A stretch of 64,000 bases of DNA from Aldrovandia affinis (GCA_029706075.1 JAINUG010000209.1:930001-994000), one strand, 5' to 3'; shown: positions 47,321-58,630, numbered from the stretch's first letter. Made by a program: numbers and translations. Notes: generated by a model not told the origin, from the letters alone.

Positions 47321-50300
47321 CTTTCTCTCCATCTCTGTCTCACTCTATCTATCTTAGGTGTTTGACAACACCCCAGCCGCGCTGGATGGGACTCTAGCTG
47401 CTGGAGATGAGATCACCGGAGTTAACAGCAAGCCTGTGAAAGGCAAGACCAAGGTGGAGGTGGCCAAGATGATCCAGGCTGTCGAGGTAAACTGGGGAAA
47501 GGGGAGCACGAATGGGACCAAAAGTGGCAGGAGGTAAACAGGGAGGGGCCAACCCCTGTTAACACCGGAGGGAAAGACTCTTTATTACCAGCTTACTGCA
47601 GTATTGGAGTTGTCTTTACTTCAGTGTCTACCCACAACCCCTGCTGCCACCTTTCTGGAGCTGCCTTTCATGTGGCCTTGGAGGTGGTTTATTGCTGACT
47701 CCAAGCTGACGATTTCTCAGTGCGAATTGAGCTGGTGCATTTGTATCACGTGGACACTGGTGCATAAAATTATGTTTCACAAATCTCAGACAGCTTTGGC
47801 AGTGAGAGTTAAAATGTTGTACTTGTCGATACTACCTGTTTGTGTGCGCCTGTAGCAACTGCTCCACGGATTACCTGTTTTGATGCGGTTTAAAGGTTTT
47901 GATTGCTACTTATGACTGCTTCCTCCTCTGTAGTATACCACAAGAGATCTTTGCACTTCCCACTGTCATATTAACTGTTGCTGTAGCAGGAAGCTCATTT
48001 GTAATACACTGGATGCAAAATTTCACATTTGTACCCACTTGGTCAAATCGGGGTATCAAACTGGAATATTATTTTGCTTTGTTTGTTAATGAAGTTACGT
48101 AACCTGTCTGTTTTGTTCCATTGCAGCTAGCCTGTTATATGGTTTAAAATAGCCTCTGAAGGGTGCTGTGGGAGAAGACTCACATTAGCACATTTAATCC
48201 GTTTCTAACTATTACTACAATTATTTTGCTGAGTCTTTGTGAGGTGCATCTGTTTTTGTTATTGTACAAGCATTGTACAAGTTTTTCATAGCACAAAATA
48301 CTACGGCAGAGTATAAGCAGTGCATAGGTGTTAGTATAGCTTAAAGCTGTAAAACATACATTTTCTATGATGCCTCAATGACACCTATTCATATTACTTA
48401 AGAGAGTTGAGAGGATGAACCAAGGTCAAAAGTACTCACAAGTACAGCCACTGTTTTCTTCTTAGAAAAATACTGAAATGGATGAATTCCACCATCCGCA
48501 GTCATGTCATTAGTTCGTCTGATGCAAATGCCCCTGCTGTAGACTTGGTAACGTAACGGAACTCCCTCACAGAGCACAGGCCCGGGCCAGGGTGATACGG
48601 GACTACCGCTGCACTGTGGGAGCGCAGTATGACTGGCTGTGTTGTTTTTTGGTCTTTTGTGAAGGGAGTGGGGGTGTGCTGGCTCTGTGTTTTCCTCTCT
48701 GTGTAGTGTGCACGTGGCTGGTGCCTGCCCTGGCCGGCCAGTGTTCATGGATTATGTCTCACTGTTCTTTTCTTTTGTCTGTGCCTGTGTCTGTTTTTGA
48801 AAACGGGTCTTTCAGTAGGATCCTGACCGGAAACTTGACTCATCAGCTGTGCCTAAAAGCTTGCAGTTGTAATAGTTATGATGTTGATATGGATAGCAAT
48901 TACCGAATAACTTTTATGTAATTCTGTGGGAGCCTCATAGTGCCACGATGCTGTGTTGATGGACTGAATGTATGGCTATAAATGTACAGTGACTACAGTA
49001 GTTCTTGTAGTATTCAGCTGTTGTGTGTCGCATACAACTGTTGGCACTCAAGTAATGCTATTGTTTTGTATTTCTTTGCCAAATTCCTTCTTTTTTTAAA
49101 TTTTCATTCATAGGGAGAAGCAACAATTCACTACAACAAACTGCAGGCTGACCCCAAACAGGGAAAATCACTGGACATAGGTATGAGAGGGGCAAGGAGA
49201 GAGGGGGGATGGATAATCAGACTGTGGGGGATAGATGGAATGAATGTGGGAAGTAAGGGAGGGGATGGTGGCGAGGAACGAGAGGGGCACAGTGATTGTG
49301 TTACAGTGTTGGATCTGCTGTTTCACTATGTTTGATGGTGATTGTGTTTCAGTGTGTGCTGTTGGTGATTGTGTTTCAGTGTGTGTTGTTGGTGATTGTG
49401 TGTTTCAGTTTGTGTTGTTGGTGATTGTGTGTTTCAGTGTGTGTTGTTGGTGATTGTGTGTTTCAGTGTGTGTTGTTGGTGATTTTGTGTTTCAATGTGT
49501 GTTGTTGGTGATTGTGTTTCATTGTGTGTCTGTTGTTGTTGTGTGATTTGTGTTTCAATGTGTGTTGTTGTTGGTGATTTTGTGTTTCAATGTGTGTTGT
49601 TGGTTATTGTGTTTCAGTGTGTGTTGTTGGTGATTGTGTGTTTCAGTGTGTGTTGTTGGTGATTGTGTGTTTCAGTGTGTGTTGTTGGTGATTTTGTGTT
49701 TCAGTGTGTGTTGTTGGTGATTGTGTGTTTCAGTGTGTGTTGTTGGTGATTGTGTGTTTCAGTGTGTGTTGTTGGTGATTGTGTGTTTCAGTGTGTGTTG
49801 TTGGTGATTGTGTGTTTCAGTGTTTGTGTTGTTGGTGATTGTGTGTTTCAGTGTGTGTTGTTGGTGATTTTGTGTTTCAGTGTGTGTTTGTTGGTGATTG
49901 TGTGTTTGGTGTGTGTGTTTCAGTGTGTTGTTGGTGATTTTGTGTTTCAGTGTGTGTTGTTGGTGATTGTGTGTTTCAGTGTGTGTTGTTGGTGATTGTG
50001 TGTTTCAGTGTATGTTGTTGGTGATTGTGTGTTTCAGTGTGTGTTGTTGGTGATTGTGTGTTGGTGATTGTGTGTTTCAGTCTGTGTTGTTGGTGATTGT
50101 GTGTTTCAGTGTATGTTGTTGGTGATTGTGTGTTTCAGTGTGTGTTGTTGGTGATTTTGTGTTTCAGTGTGTGTTGTTGGTGATTGTGTGTTTCAGTGTG
50201 TGTTGTTGGTGATTTTGTGTTTCAGTGTGTGTTGTTGGTGATTGTGTGTTTCAGTGTGTGTTGTTGGTGATTGTGTGTTTCAGTGTATGTTGTTGGTGAT

Positions 50301-52192
50301 TGTGTGTTTCAGTGTGTGTTGTTGGTGATTGTGTGTTAGTGATTGTGTGTTTCAGTCTGTGTTGTTGGTGATTTTGTGTTTCAGTGTTTGTTGTTGGTGA
50401 TTGTGTGTTTCAGTGTGTGTTGTTGGTGATTATGTGTTTCAGTGTGTGCTGTTGGTGATTGTGTGTTTCAGTGTGTGTTGTTGGTGATTGTGTGTTTCAG
50501 TGTGTGTTGTTGGTGATTGTGTGTTTCAGTGCTGAAGAAGGTGAAGCACCGGCTGGTGGAGAACATGAGTTCAGGGACGGCTGATGCCCTGGGGCTAAGC
50601 AGAGCCATACTGTGTAACGGTGAGACAGCGCTTCATACACAAGTTAAACGCCTATATGTTCTTGTATTAACAAGATGTGAAGTTTTTGGGGGCTGGATTT
50701 TGATGAAATGTGTAATGTTGTTCCAGATGGGCTGGTGAAGAGACTGGAGGAGCTGGAAAAAACAGCAGAGTTATACAAAGGTAATGGTCCAAATGGATAA
50801 CTCCAATACAGTGTTTGTAAGACCAATGAATCTGATTAGTCTGAATTCTGTACTGTACAGGTTAGATGTTACAGCTTTTTTAGATTCTGTAAAGAAGGTT
50901 AAAAATCACACACACCTAAAGGAGTTGTTGAATTTATCTTGGGTCTCCCCCTTTCTCTCGTTCTTTCTCTAACTCTTCTTCTCTTTTTCACTCGCTCTGT
51001 AGGTTTAATGGAACACACGAAGAGACTGCTCAGAGCATTCTTTGAACTTTCTCAGACTCACAGAGGTAAGTTACCTGGGCCTTCCTTCCACTCAACACAT
51101 GTCGTATATTTTCCTGATGTATAACACTGCTATTGCAATGGCTGTAATAACAATGCCATGTTAATTGTCCTATGGACACTTTGTTCAGTCAGTTTAACAG
51201 TATGTCTGTGTTTGACCCGTCCATTTCCCTGTTGTCTTTTGCCCCTCTGTCTGACCCAGCGTTTGGGGATGTGTTCTCTGTGATTGGGGTGCGGGAGCCC
51301 CAGGCTGCTGCAAGCGAGGCCTTTGTGAAGTTTGCTGAGGCCCATCGCAGCATTGAAAAATTTGGCATCCGATTACTGAAGACTATCAAGCCCGTGAGGA
51401 CATACTTTTCATCCCCACTCAGCATTATGCATCAATCGGGCATAAACACTAGGGTTGCAAAGGCATGGAAAGTTTCCCAAAGATTTCCATGTGAAGTTTA
51501 GCTTTGGAATTAACAGGTCACCTTTTACTTTAAACTATATTGTATTCGCTATATCTTTCTTTGTTAACGCTTTTTTTGCTGTTATAATCACAAGTTCTTT
51601 ATGTCTGAAAGGCCATGTCCTCCTGACAAGTTGGATGAGTGTATAGATACAGAAACGTAGATGCCTCATTCACCCTGTTCAGATGCGTCAACGCGGCTGC
51701 CATATTGGCGCGGGCAAGATCCACATCTAAACACACGTGTATTGAGAGGTGCAGACTTCCCCTAATAAAATCAATTGTAACTCGCTTAATTCTCGACCAA
51801 TTACCACATTTCAAAATTGTTGAGATTCCTCAATGATTTTCCGCAGAACCTGGCTGTGAACACGGTTCGAAGGGGAATTGGCCTATGCAAAAATGCCACA
51901 AAGTTGTGCAGCATTTTGCTGTACAAATGGAAGGAACAATAGAAGCAAGGCTCGTGGGATAACCTTTCACAGGGAAGTGGCTATTTCACTGTTTCACTGT
52001 CACTTAAAGCTGACGTTGAATGACTGACAGATGTTGACACGATGATAACAAAACATATAACGTTAGCTAGTTGTCAAACCACTGCATGACCAAGTAGCTG
52101 AAAGTGATATTTACTTGATCATCATCTAATTCATTGTTGCGGAAGCCATGTAAGGTGTGGATTTATCCATTTATTATAATCTCATCGTCCCC

Positions 52193-52226
<34 letters not shown>

Positions 52227-54780
52227 TCAAATACAATATACACATAAGACAACGAATTAGATGACTATCAAGTAAATACCATGTTGAGTCACTTTAGTAA
52301 TGCAGTGGTTTGACAACTAGTTAACGTTATATGTTTGGTTATCATCTGTCGGTCATTCAACTTCCGCTTTAAGTGACAGTGAAATAGTGAAATAGCCACT
52401 TGCTTGTGAACTTGCCTTGCTTCTATGGTTCCTCCTATTTGTACAACCAAATGCTGCACAACTTTGTGGCATTTTTGCATAGGCTAGTTCCTCTTCGTAC
52501 CATGTTCACAGCCAGGTTGTGCGGAACATTTTTGAGGAAACTCAACAATTGTGACATTTGGAAATCAAGTAACCTGCATGTTGTGCAGAAATTTCTCATG
52601 TTTATAACAAGCCAAATTTCACGAAAAGTGGTTGAGAATTAAGCGAGTGGCAGTAGATTTGACCAGGGGAAGTCTGCATCTCCAGGTGATTTTGTTAAAA
52701 GAATATTCATTGTATTTTACAACTTGCAAACAATTTTCATTTTTCTGGAACAGTATGTGTCCTACGATTGTAAATACCAATTCAATTCCCATACATTCCC
52801 ATGGAAAGTTTCCTACTTTGAAAATTCCTTGCAACCCTAATAAATACACATGCAATAAATCTCACACACAGTCTATCAAACTACATTGAACACACTGTCA
52901 GAATTCACCACCAATTACAATATCAGACCTACCAATGCATTTTGTCTTGGTGTTGTGAAACTACGCAAAAAAAAAAGAAAAATCCGAGGCGCAAAATTTA
53001 AGAAAACGAACCTTTTTTGTTCCGAGGCGCAATTATTTCCTCACCCCCGTGAGGCACAAATCTGACACTTGGAACCATTTGCAGGTGTAGCACTCACCAT
53101 TGTTTTGTACTCAAAAAAAAATTCCCAAGGTTGGCAGGTCTGCAATATGCATGTCTTGTGTTCATGAATAATGAATGTGTTCAGGTCAGTGTGAGTCTCT
53201 CTCTCTCTCTCTCTCTCTCACTGTCCTGTGCTGGTAGATGCTCCATGACCTGAACACCTACCTACATAAGGCCATCCCAGACACCAAGCTCACCATCCGC
53301 AAGTATTTGGACGTCAAGTTCGAGTACCTGGTGAGAGCTAAATTCTTCTCATCCATTGTTATGCACTTTAATATGTGAGCAACCCCTATGTTTCACTGTT
53401 GTGTGTGCACCAGTGGAAATGTATGGTTCTTTGAGAAATGTCTTCCAATCAGGTGCTGATTGGTAAATGGTAATCATGTGATCCACGGTCTGACCCAAGT
53501 TGGAACAAAGACCAGCAACCCAACGATGTATTATCCACTGTGACATCTACTGATATCTATAAACCTGTTTTATGTTGCAGTCTTACTGCCTGAAGGTGAA
53601 GGAGATGGATGATGAGGAGTACAGCTGCATTGTGAGTTTCTCTTTTCTAACCAAACCCTTTTCACTCCATTACAACTAGGAAATACTTAGTCAGCAACCC
53701 TACAACTCACAAATTCCCTGCAGTTTCCAGTGTATGAATATTTACTATATTGTATAACTTACCATGTCTGTCTGTCTGTCTGTCTGTGTCTGTCTCTGTC
53801 TCTGTCTCTGTCTCTGTCTCTGTCTCTGTCTCTGTCTCTGTCTCTGTCTCTGTGTCTGTGTCTGTGTCTGTGTCTGTGTCTGTGTCTGTGTCTGTGTCTG
53901 TGTCTGTGTCTGTGTGTGCAGGCAATGGGAGAGCCCTTGTACCGGGTCAGCACTGGAAACTATGAGTACCGTCTGGTGCTGCGGTGCCGGCAGGAGGCCC
54001 GGGCCCGTTTCGCCAAGATGAGAAAAGATGTGCTGGAGAAGATAGAGCTTCTCGACCAGAAACACGGTTAGTCTCTTCAGCTGTGCCTGTGCCTGCTCTG
54101 TACCAGCGGTCTGAAAACTTGTTTGAAGACATTTTTGACATAAATGTGACTTTTATATCTAGGAGAATTATAGAGTAGTAATCGATTGAAGTACAATGTT
54201 ATAAAATCTTCACTAAAAGGGTCAATAAAAGACACTGTAGATTTTGATTTATATATGCATCACAATCTTGATGTCATTTGAAATCTCATTTTGTGCCCTT
54301 AGAAGTGCCCTTTAGATATACAAGTCAAATTAATGTGAAAAATAAGTTACCCAAAGGCCCTTTGTAAGTACTAAATTACAGGGCATTTTCACACGACCAC
54401 AGAGGTAGTTCTATCTGTGGACTGTCACTCTCCGGCCATATCTGCTGGTGCTTTTCTGGTTTCTTATCAGTTATGCAATGTATTAATATGTGTGTGTCTC
54501 TGTCTCTCCAGTCCAAGACATTGTGTTCCAGCTGCAGCGCTTTGTCTCAGGCATGTCCCGGTACTACGACGAATGCTACGCTGTGCTGAAAGAGGCAGAC
54601 GTCTTCCCCATTGAGGTGGACCTCTCCCGCACCATGATCAACTACGGGAGCCAGGCCAACTTCTACACAGACGAAGATGAGGAGGAAGAGGAGGGAGGTG
54701 GAGACGGGGTTGGGGAGGTGGAGGGATCCAGTGGGCAGCAGGCAGAGAACGGTGCCGAAAAACTGATCGATGACGAATAA
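46486..54780 (+). CDS. pick1: PRKCA-binding protein PICK1 (PDZ-BAR scaffold), 12 coding exons, 415 residues
   Basis: PICK1 binds receptor tails (such as AMPA receptor GluA2) and PKC-alpha through its PDZ domain and bends membranes with its BAR domain, controlling trafficking and endocytosis. The exons give 1248 bp including the stop, the same 415 residues as human PICK1. They are 46486-46526, 46891-47002, 47358-47486, 49114-49180, 50530-50619, 50727-50780, 51003-51065, 51260-51393, 53238-53330, 53581-53631, 53922-54066 and 54512-54780. The PDZ domain (about residues 20-105) has the CPC zinc/lipid motif (AQYCPCLYIVQV) and DNTPAALDGTLAAGDEITGVN. The BAR domain (about 145-355) has SQTHRAFGDVFSVIGVREPQ and VKEMDDEEYSCIAMGEPLYR. 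The acidic tail ends KLIDDE and lacks the Trp-Cys-Asp-Ser ending of the human protein. Confidence 0.98.
46891..47002 (+). CDS. pick1: pick1 coding exon 2 (PDZ)
   Basis: GIPTVPGTVSLKKDAQNLIG then ISIGGGAQYCPCLYIVQ. It carries the carboxylate-binding loop region and the CPC motif. Acceptor CCCACAG, donor GTACTG. Confidence 0.97.
47279..47356. repeat. TC/TCTA microsatellite at a pick1 acceptor
   Basis: CTCTCTCT then about eight TCTA units, then TCTC-rich sequence. It forms the pyrimidine tract of coding exon 3. Confidence 0.93.
47358..47486 (+). CDS. pick1: pick1 coding exon 3 (PDZ)
   Basis: 43 codons, VFDNTPAALDGTLAAGDEIT to AKMIQAVE. The acceptor follows a TCTA/TC microsatellite (47279-47356). 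Confidence 0.97.
47487..49113. other. pick1 intron 3, no features recognised
   Basis: Several short open frames exist, but none has domain similarity or splice support. Confidence 0.6.
49114..49180 (+). CDS. pick1: pick1 coding exon 4 (PDZ end)
   Basis: GEATIHYNKLQADPKQGKSL then DI, phase 1 at the end. Donor GTATGA. It is followed by the large minisatellite intron. Confidence 0.97.
49331..50529. repeat. minisatellite of about 41 units (~29 bp) that includes the splice acceptor
   Basis: The unit is close to TGTGTTTCAG followed by TGTGTGTTGTTGGTGATTG, with variants (TTTTG, TATG, shortened or fused units). The last unit runs without a break into coding exon 5, so each unit carries a TTTCAG acceptor-like site. 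The whole array lies in pick1 coding intron 4. Confidence 0.97.
50530..50619 (+). CDS. pick1: pick1 coding exon 5
   Basis: LKKVKHRLVENMSSGTADAL then GLSRAILCN. Its acceptor TGTGTTTCAG is identical to the repeat unit of the upstream minisatellite. Donor GTGAGA. Confidence 0.97.
50727..50780 (+). CDS. pick1: pick1 coding exon 6
   Basis: 54 bp encoding GLVKRLEELEKTAELYK. It starts the BAR-proximal coiled segment. Acceptor TTCCAG, donor GTAATG. Confidence 0.97.
51003..51065 (+). CDS. pick1: pick1 coding exon 7 (BAR)
   Basis: 63 bp encoding LMEHTKRLLRAFFELSQTHR. Acceptor CTGTAG, donor GTAAGT. Confidence 0.97.
51260..51393 (+). CDS. pick1: pick1 coding exon 8 (BAR)
   Basis: 134 bp encoding FGDVFSVIGVREPQAAASEA to KFGIRLLKTIKP. 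Acceptor GACCCAG, donor GTGAGG. The following intron carries a foldback hAT element. Confidence 0.97.
51450..52839. mobile_element. hAT-like foldback element with 8-bp target duplication
   Basis: The left end TAGGGTTGCAAAGGCATGGA is mirrored by TTCCTTGCAACCCTA. Flanks ATAAACAC (51442) and ATAAATAC (52840) match at 7 of 8 positions. Most of the interior is a long imperfect palindrome (about 51750-52090 against 52280-52680) around a (CA)n centre at 52195-52222. It encodes no transposase. It sits in the pick1 intron after coding exon 8. Confidence 0.88.
53195..53219. repeat. (TC)n microsatellite before a pick1 acceptor
   Basis: About 12 TC units, 18 bases upstream of coding exon 9. Confidence 0.95.
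53238..53330 (+). CDS. pick1: pick1 coding exon 9 (BAR)
   Basis: 31 codons, MLHDLNTYLHKAIPDTKLTI then RKYLDVKFEYL. A (TC)n microsatellite (53195-53219) supplies part of the acceptor pyrimidine tract. Confidence 0.97.
53581..53631 (+). CDS. pick1: pick1 coding exon 10 (BAR)
   Basis: 17 codons, SYCLKVKEMDDEEYSCI. Acceptor GTTGCAG, donor GTGAGT. Confidence 0.97.
53767..53918. repeat. TGTC/TGTCTC/TGTGTC compound microsatellite at a pick1 acceptor
   Basis: Four TGTC-type units, then about ten TCTGTC units, then about eleven TGTGTC units. It ends three bases before coding exon 11. Confidence 0.95.
53922..54066 (+). CDS. pick1: pick1 coding exon 11 (BAR)
   Basis: 145 bp encoding AMGEPLYRVSTGNYEYRLVL to EKIELLDQKH. 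The acceptor is preceded by a 150-bp TGTCTC/TGTGTC repeat that forms its pyrimidine tract. Confidence 0.97.
54512..54780 (+). CDS. pick1: pick1 coding exon 12 (BAR end and acidic tail)
   Basis: QDIVFQLQRFVSGMSRYYDE to the stop TAA at 54778. It contains the DEDEEEEEGGG acidic run and ends EKLIDDE. Acceptor CTCCAG. Confidence 0.97.
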
Positions 54781-56260
54781 GTGAACACGAGGTCTTGTCG
54801 TGGGGCACCCTTCATCCAGATGAATGGCATTCACTGGTTCAGTCATTCTGTACCTGCTCAACAATATCAAAGTTAATTTAACACTTATTCCGCCCTCGAG
54901 AGAACTCGTCAAGATTCCAAAGCACTGATCAGATTGGGTTGACATAAATATTGTCGCACTAGAGAGATGTAGTGTTCAGTGCTGCTAACCTACGACCTGA
55001 TTCCGTGGTAATAACCTCCGCGATTGAGGGTCAGTCCCCACCCCCAGAAAAAAAAAACGATTTTCCTTTTCGCTTTCCTTTCAAATTCAAATTAATTCTT
55101 CAAACTAAAAGCCTTAGAACTCTCCCTCTGATTCCAGTTATAGAGGTAGAGTCGACGGCTTCGTCATCCTTCCAGTCAGATTCTCACAGGAGTTTGAACC
55201 CGAAACCCTGACTTGTATGCTTCATTGATTCCCTCTTATGTAGAGTGGTGTTCTGTAAACCTGGTGCGTCCGTAATCAAACGTATTGCTATTGTCATGTA
55301 TGTAGGAGTTGTTATCGCTCCGAGTGTGCCTGGGGTTTAAGGGTGCCAGTGTCTCCATCCAGGGTGCCTTGGTGTCTTGTTGTTCCCACAGAGATGAGAC
55401 CTGCCTCCACTTGCACAGCTGCTCTTAGTGTTCAGCTATGGATTGAAACTGAACAGACACCGGATGCAGGGCCTATGATAGCACATAACAGGGTCACACA
55501 GCTTGGGATTTGTGAAGCCTCACTCTTCCATCACTAGCTTTTAATTGCCACACGGCCAGATATGTATGTTCAAATTGCCTCCAGGTAGCAATTTATCCTA
55601 CCTATAATTAATGTGAATATTAAGTTATTATTTATGTTGTCACAGCTGCGTTTTATGGATAATTGGAAAGCCTTGAGCATTTTAGCCTTGGGTTTTTTTT
55701 TTGTGCGGTATAAATTTTTTTTTTTTTAAACTTAAAGAAAGGACCAGAGTCATAGAGGTAAACGTGGTGTTCGGGTTGGTTGAGCTCAATGTCGCCAGTG
55801 GGAAAATTTGCTGTGCAGTGGGAAACAGGATGTACATCTGGTAGGGGTGTATTTCAAGACCCACATGAAAGTACTTCTCCCAGATTCTCCCAAATCTCAT
55901 TCAATTTAATCAAATGATATTTGTCCTCTGTTGCAAGACAACAGTCGAATTCAGTGATATTGCACTCCATTGTTGTAAACACAACATTACACATAACGCT
56001 CGCAATGTCATCAAAACGGGGCTCGGCCGAGAGATGATGGACACACTGATGTTGAGTAACTAATTAAATATCAGCAGATTTCGCAGTAGAACATGTTTGT
56101 ATCAGGATGGCAGAGCAAGTCAAATGTGACTCACTGGCCATTTCAAGGGGAGACTGAATTGTCACTGTATACCCATCACCAAAGCTTTGAGTCCATCCAG
56201 CAGGGCCTCAGTAAGTTTACTGTCTGGAAATCGCACCTGGGTGCTTGCTGGCCAAGGGGC

Positions 56261-56262
<2 letters not shown>

Positions 56263-56303
<41 letters not shown>
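56263..56303. repeat. (GT)n microsatellite in the probable pick1 3' UTR
   Basis: About 20 GT units followed by a short GA run. Confidence 0.9.
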
Positions 56304-56933
56304 TTTGTGAGAGAGAGAGACAGAGAGTGTGAGAGAGAGATGTTCTGTTACCCTACCCGAGCTCTGCTCAACTAAACTTCAGCTTTTTAAACTGGACCAA
56401 TTATATGATTTAGCCACATAAGCAAATGATGAATCATTAATTATTTCAAGGGATCTTTACTTTGGTGTGCCAGTGGGCACACTGGAATTTTTGTACACCT
56501 GTTAGACTTAATGCCCAGTCCCACCCCAAAAAACAATGTACTTGAAGCATTATTCTTGTTCCTTTGCTGCACTTGGCTGGATACTGTACTATGCACCCCC
56601 ACAGAGATAATGTACAGTTTGAACAACAAATGCAGTAAAGGACTATATCCACTGATTAACTGGAATGTATATCAATGATAAACTACTGTAAGGGATCTTT
56701 GTTGTATTTATTTGTTTTATGGGTCAAGGAGCAATTTGTGTGGTTAAGCTTTAATCCAATGTGATCGCCCTCTGTTACAAACCGGAGAACCTTAACCGAT
56801 TAGTAGTGGGTGTTTGAAATGTGGGTGTTTGATATGTTTAAAAGTATGTTTTTTTTCCTGTAGAATTCCCCTTGTGTAAATATAGCCCAAATACCGTTGT
56901 TCACCTTCACGCACAGGGATAAAAATGATCTTG

Positions 56934-57305
56934 CGGGCTGGCGGATGGCCCAGCGGTCTAGTGCACCGCGCTTTGGAGCGGTGTGCGCTGCCCGTCAGAG
57001 ACGCGGATCGAAACCCGCGTTTCTACCAGACCGGCCCTGGTCGTCAGCCCGATCGGAGGCGGCATTTGGCTGTCCGCCTCCGGGGAGGGGGAGGGAGAGC
57101 GGCACGAGTCCGCCGAGGAGAAGGTTAATGGAGTCCGTGGAAGATCTCCGTCTCGAAAGAAGGCGGGGAAATAGGTCCAGGAATACGAATCTCGTTCCCG
57201 GAGGACGGGCGGCGGACTCGTGAGGGTGGGGAATTGAAAATAAAATAGAGGGTATAATTGGCTACTAAATTGGGAGAAAAACGGGGGGAAAATCAGAAAT
57301 AAATG

Positions 57306-57334
<29 letters not shown>
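56934..57334 (+). mobile_element. full-length tRNA-derived SINE with poly(A) and target duplication
   Basis: The tRNA-like head has box A (TGGCCCAGCGGTCTAGTGC) and box B (GGATCGAAACCC). A GC-rich body follows, then the tail AGAGGGTATAATTGGC and a run of about 26 A. Flanks GATCTTG (56927 and 57335) are a perfect 7-bp duplication. It is in sense orientation in the pick1 3' UTR region. Confidence 0.9.
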
Positions 57335-57336
<2 letters not shown>

Positions 57337-57559
57337 TCTTGGAGCTAATCACATGAGAAGGAATTCTACACGATCGACTCTGGATGCAAACACCACATGG
57401 AAATGATTACAAAGACTTTGTCTTTGTGCTTTGTTGTGTGGGTGTTTAGGATGTGTGTTTGCTTTCTATCTTGCTTTTTATTTGGGCACTATGGGGATCT
57501 TTTGGGAATAGTGTGTAAAGAAGTTACAATATTTATTTATCATTTCAGATCAGACTTCT

Positions 57560-57565
57560 AATAAA
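57560..57565 (+). other. pick1: candidate pick1 polyadenylation signal
   Basis: AATAAA followed by a T/G-rich stretch. It lies about 2.8 kb after the stop codon. Confidence 0.5.
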
Positions 57566-58074
57566 GCATTATCTGATGACAATGCCTGGACTATCCTGCA
57601 TTTACTTTTCTGAGAAAACAGAAACATGTCATGTTTAGGTATGGGCGTGTTAGGCATGTGATCATTTTAGAGGTGACAGACTTTTAGAACAGTTTTGGGA
57701 TGGCAGGGTCTCCCAATACAGCACCCGAACTTTTCAGGGTCTCCCAATGACAGTGGCAGCTCATTTTCTACTGAATTATAGTTAGCTAGCCAGTGATATG
57801 CCATCATTAACCTTAGCAGGGTGCTTTCTTAGCTGCCTGGTTTTCTACCTAGCTAGTTTTCCCGTAAAATAATTATACTGTTAGCTAATGTAACACCTAA
57901 GAGATGGAAATACTAAGGTGTGGTGCATGTCCTCTCCAGATTAGGAATGCAAGCAGCCAGTAGTAAAATAGATTACAACGTTAATAATAATAATTCCAAA
58001 TAACAAAGATAAGGGCTGAAATATGATTATATTATATGATGTAAGATTATATATTCTCATATATATTTTAATCA

Positions 58075-58225
58075 TAATCATAGTGGGGGACTCAATTATT
58101 AGAGGTGTAGACAGTACAGTCCATTTGAAAAGGAGTCCCCGATAGCATGTTGCTTGCCTGGTGCCGAGGGTGGAGACCTGGAACATGCGGACAAGCTCCT
58201 GGCCACAGCAGGGGTGGATCCAGTG
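58075..58225 (+). mobile_element. CR1 LINE ORF1 (esterase) fragment
   Basis: Translation gives IVGDSIIRGVD, ACCLPGAE, LEHADKLLA and GVDPVV in shifted frames. These match the intact ORF1 at 34560-34730. Both ends are truncated. Confidence 0.8.
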
Positions 58226-58329
58226 GTCCTTTGAATATTCTGGTTGGTTGGTCTTCATGATGATGCTCTTGTTTGGAAATGCACTAACCAACTGTGGGAC
58301 CTCTCACAGACAGGTGTATTTAATTTGAA

Positions 58330-58625
58330 ATCATTTGAAACACCTTAATTGTACAGTGGACTACAATCAAATAATTATGTGACCTCTGAAGACAATTAAT
58401 TGCACCAGAGTTTATTTAGGTATGTCTTAGCAAAATGGGTGAATACTTATGGAATCAATTATTGTCTGTTTTTTATTTGTAATTAAGAAAACGATTTTTT
58501 ATTTTTTTTTGATATCATAGAGTATTTTGTGTTGATCGGTGGCATGAAATCCCAATTAAATTCATTTTGATTTCATGAAGTAAGAAAATAATTGCAAAGG
58601 GGGTGAATACTTTTTATACCCACTG
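58330..58625. mobile_element. Tc1/mariner 3'-end fragment
   Basis: GGGTGAATACTTATGG to GGTGAATACTTTTTATACCC. Its middle (ATGAAATCCCAATTAAATTC) is shared with 22860-23100. Confidence 0.6.
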
Positions 58626-58630
58626 TATAG

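Larger units (their letters stand above)
54781..57600 (+). other. pick1: pick1 3' UTR (probable), with inserted SINE
   Basis: No gene follows on this strand. The first strong AATAAA not inside an inserted element is at 57560-57565. A half-MITE end (55509-55540), a (GT)n tract and a SINE (56934-57334) lie inside. An earlier alternative end cannot be excluded. Confidence 0.5.

Noticed and set aside
49331-50529. Regular direct repeats, considered as a CRISPR array
   Set aside because: There are no unique spacers, the genome is vertebrate, and the array is a minisatellite ending at a splice site.
56934-57020. tRNA-like sequence with boxes A and B
   Set aside because: It is the head of a SINE with a GC-rich body, poly(A) and target duplication, not a functional tRNA gene.
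57004-57223. Short GC-rich reading frames
   Set aside because: They lie within the SINE body.
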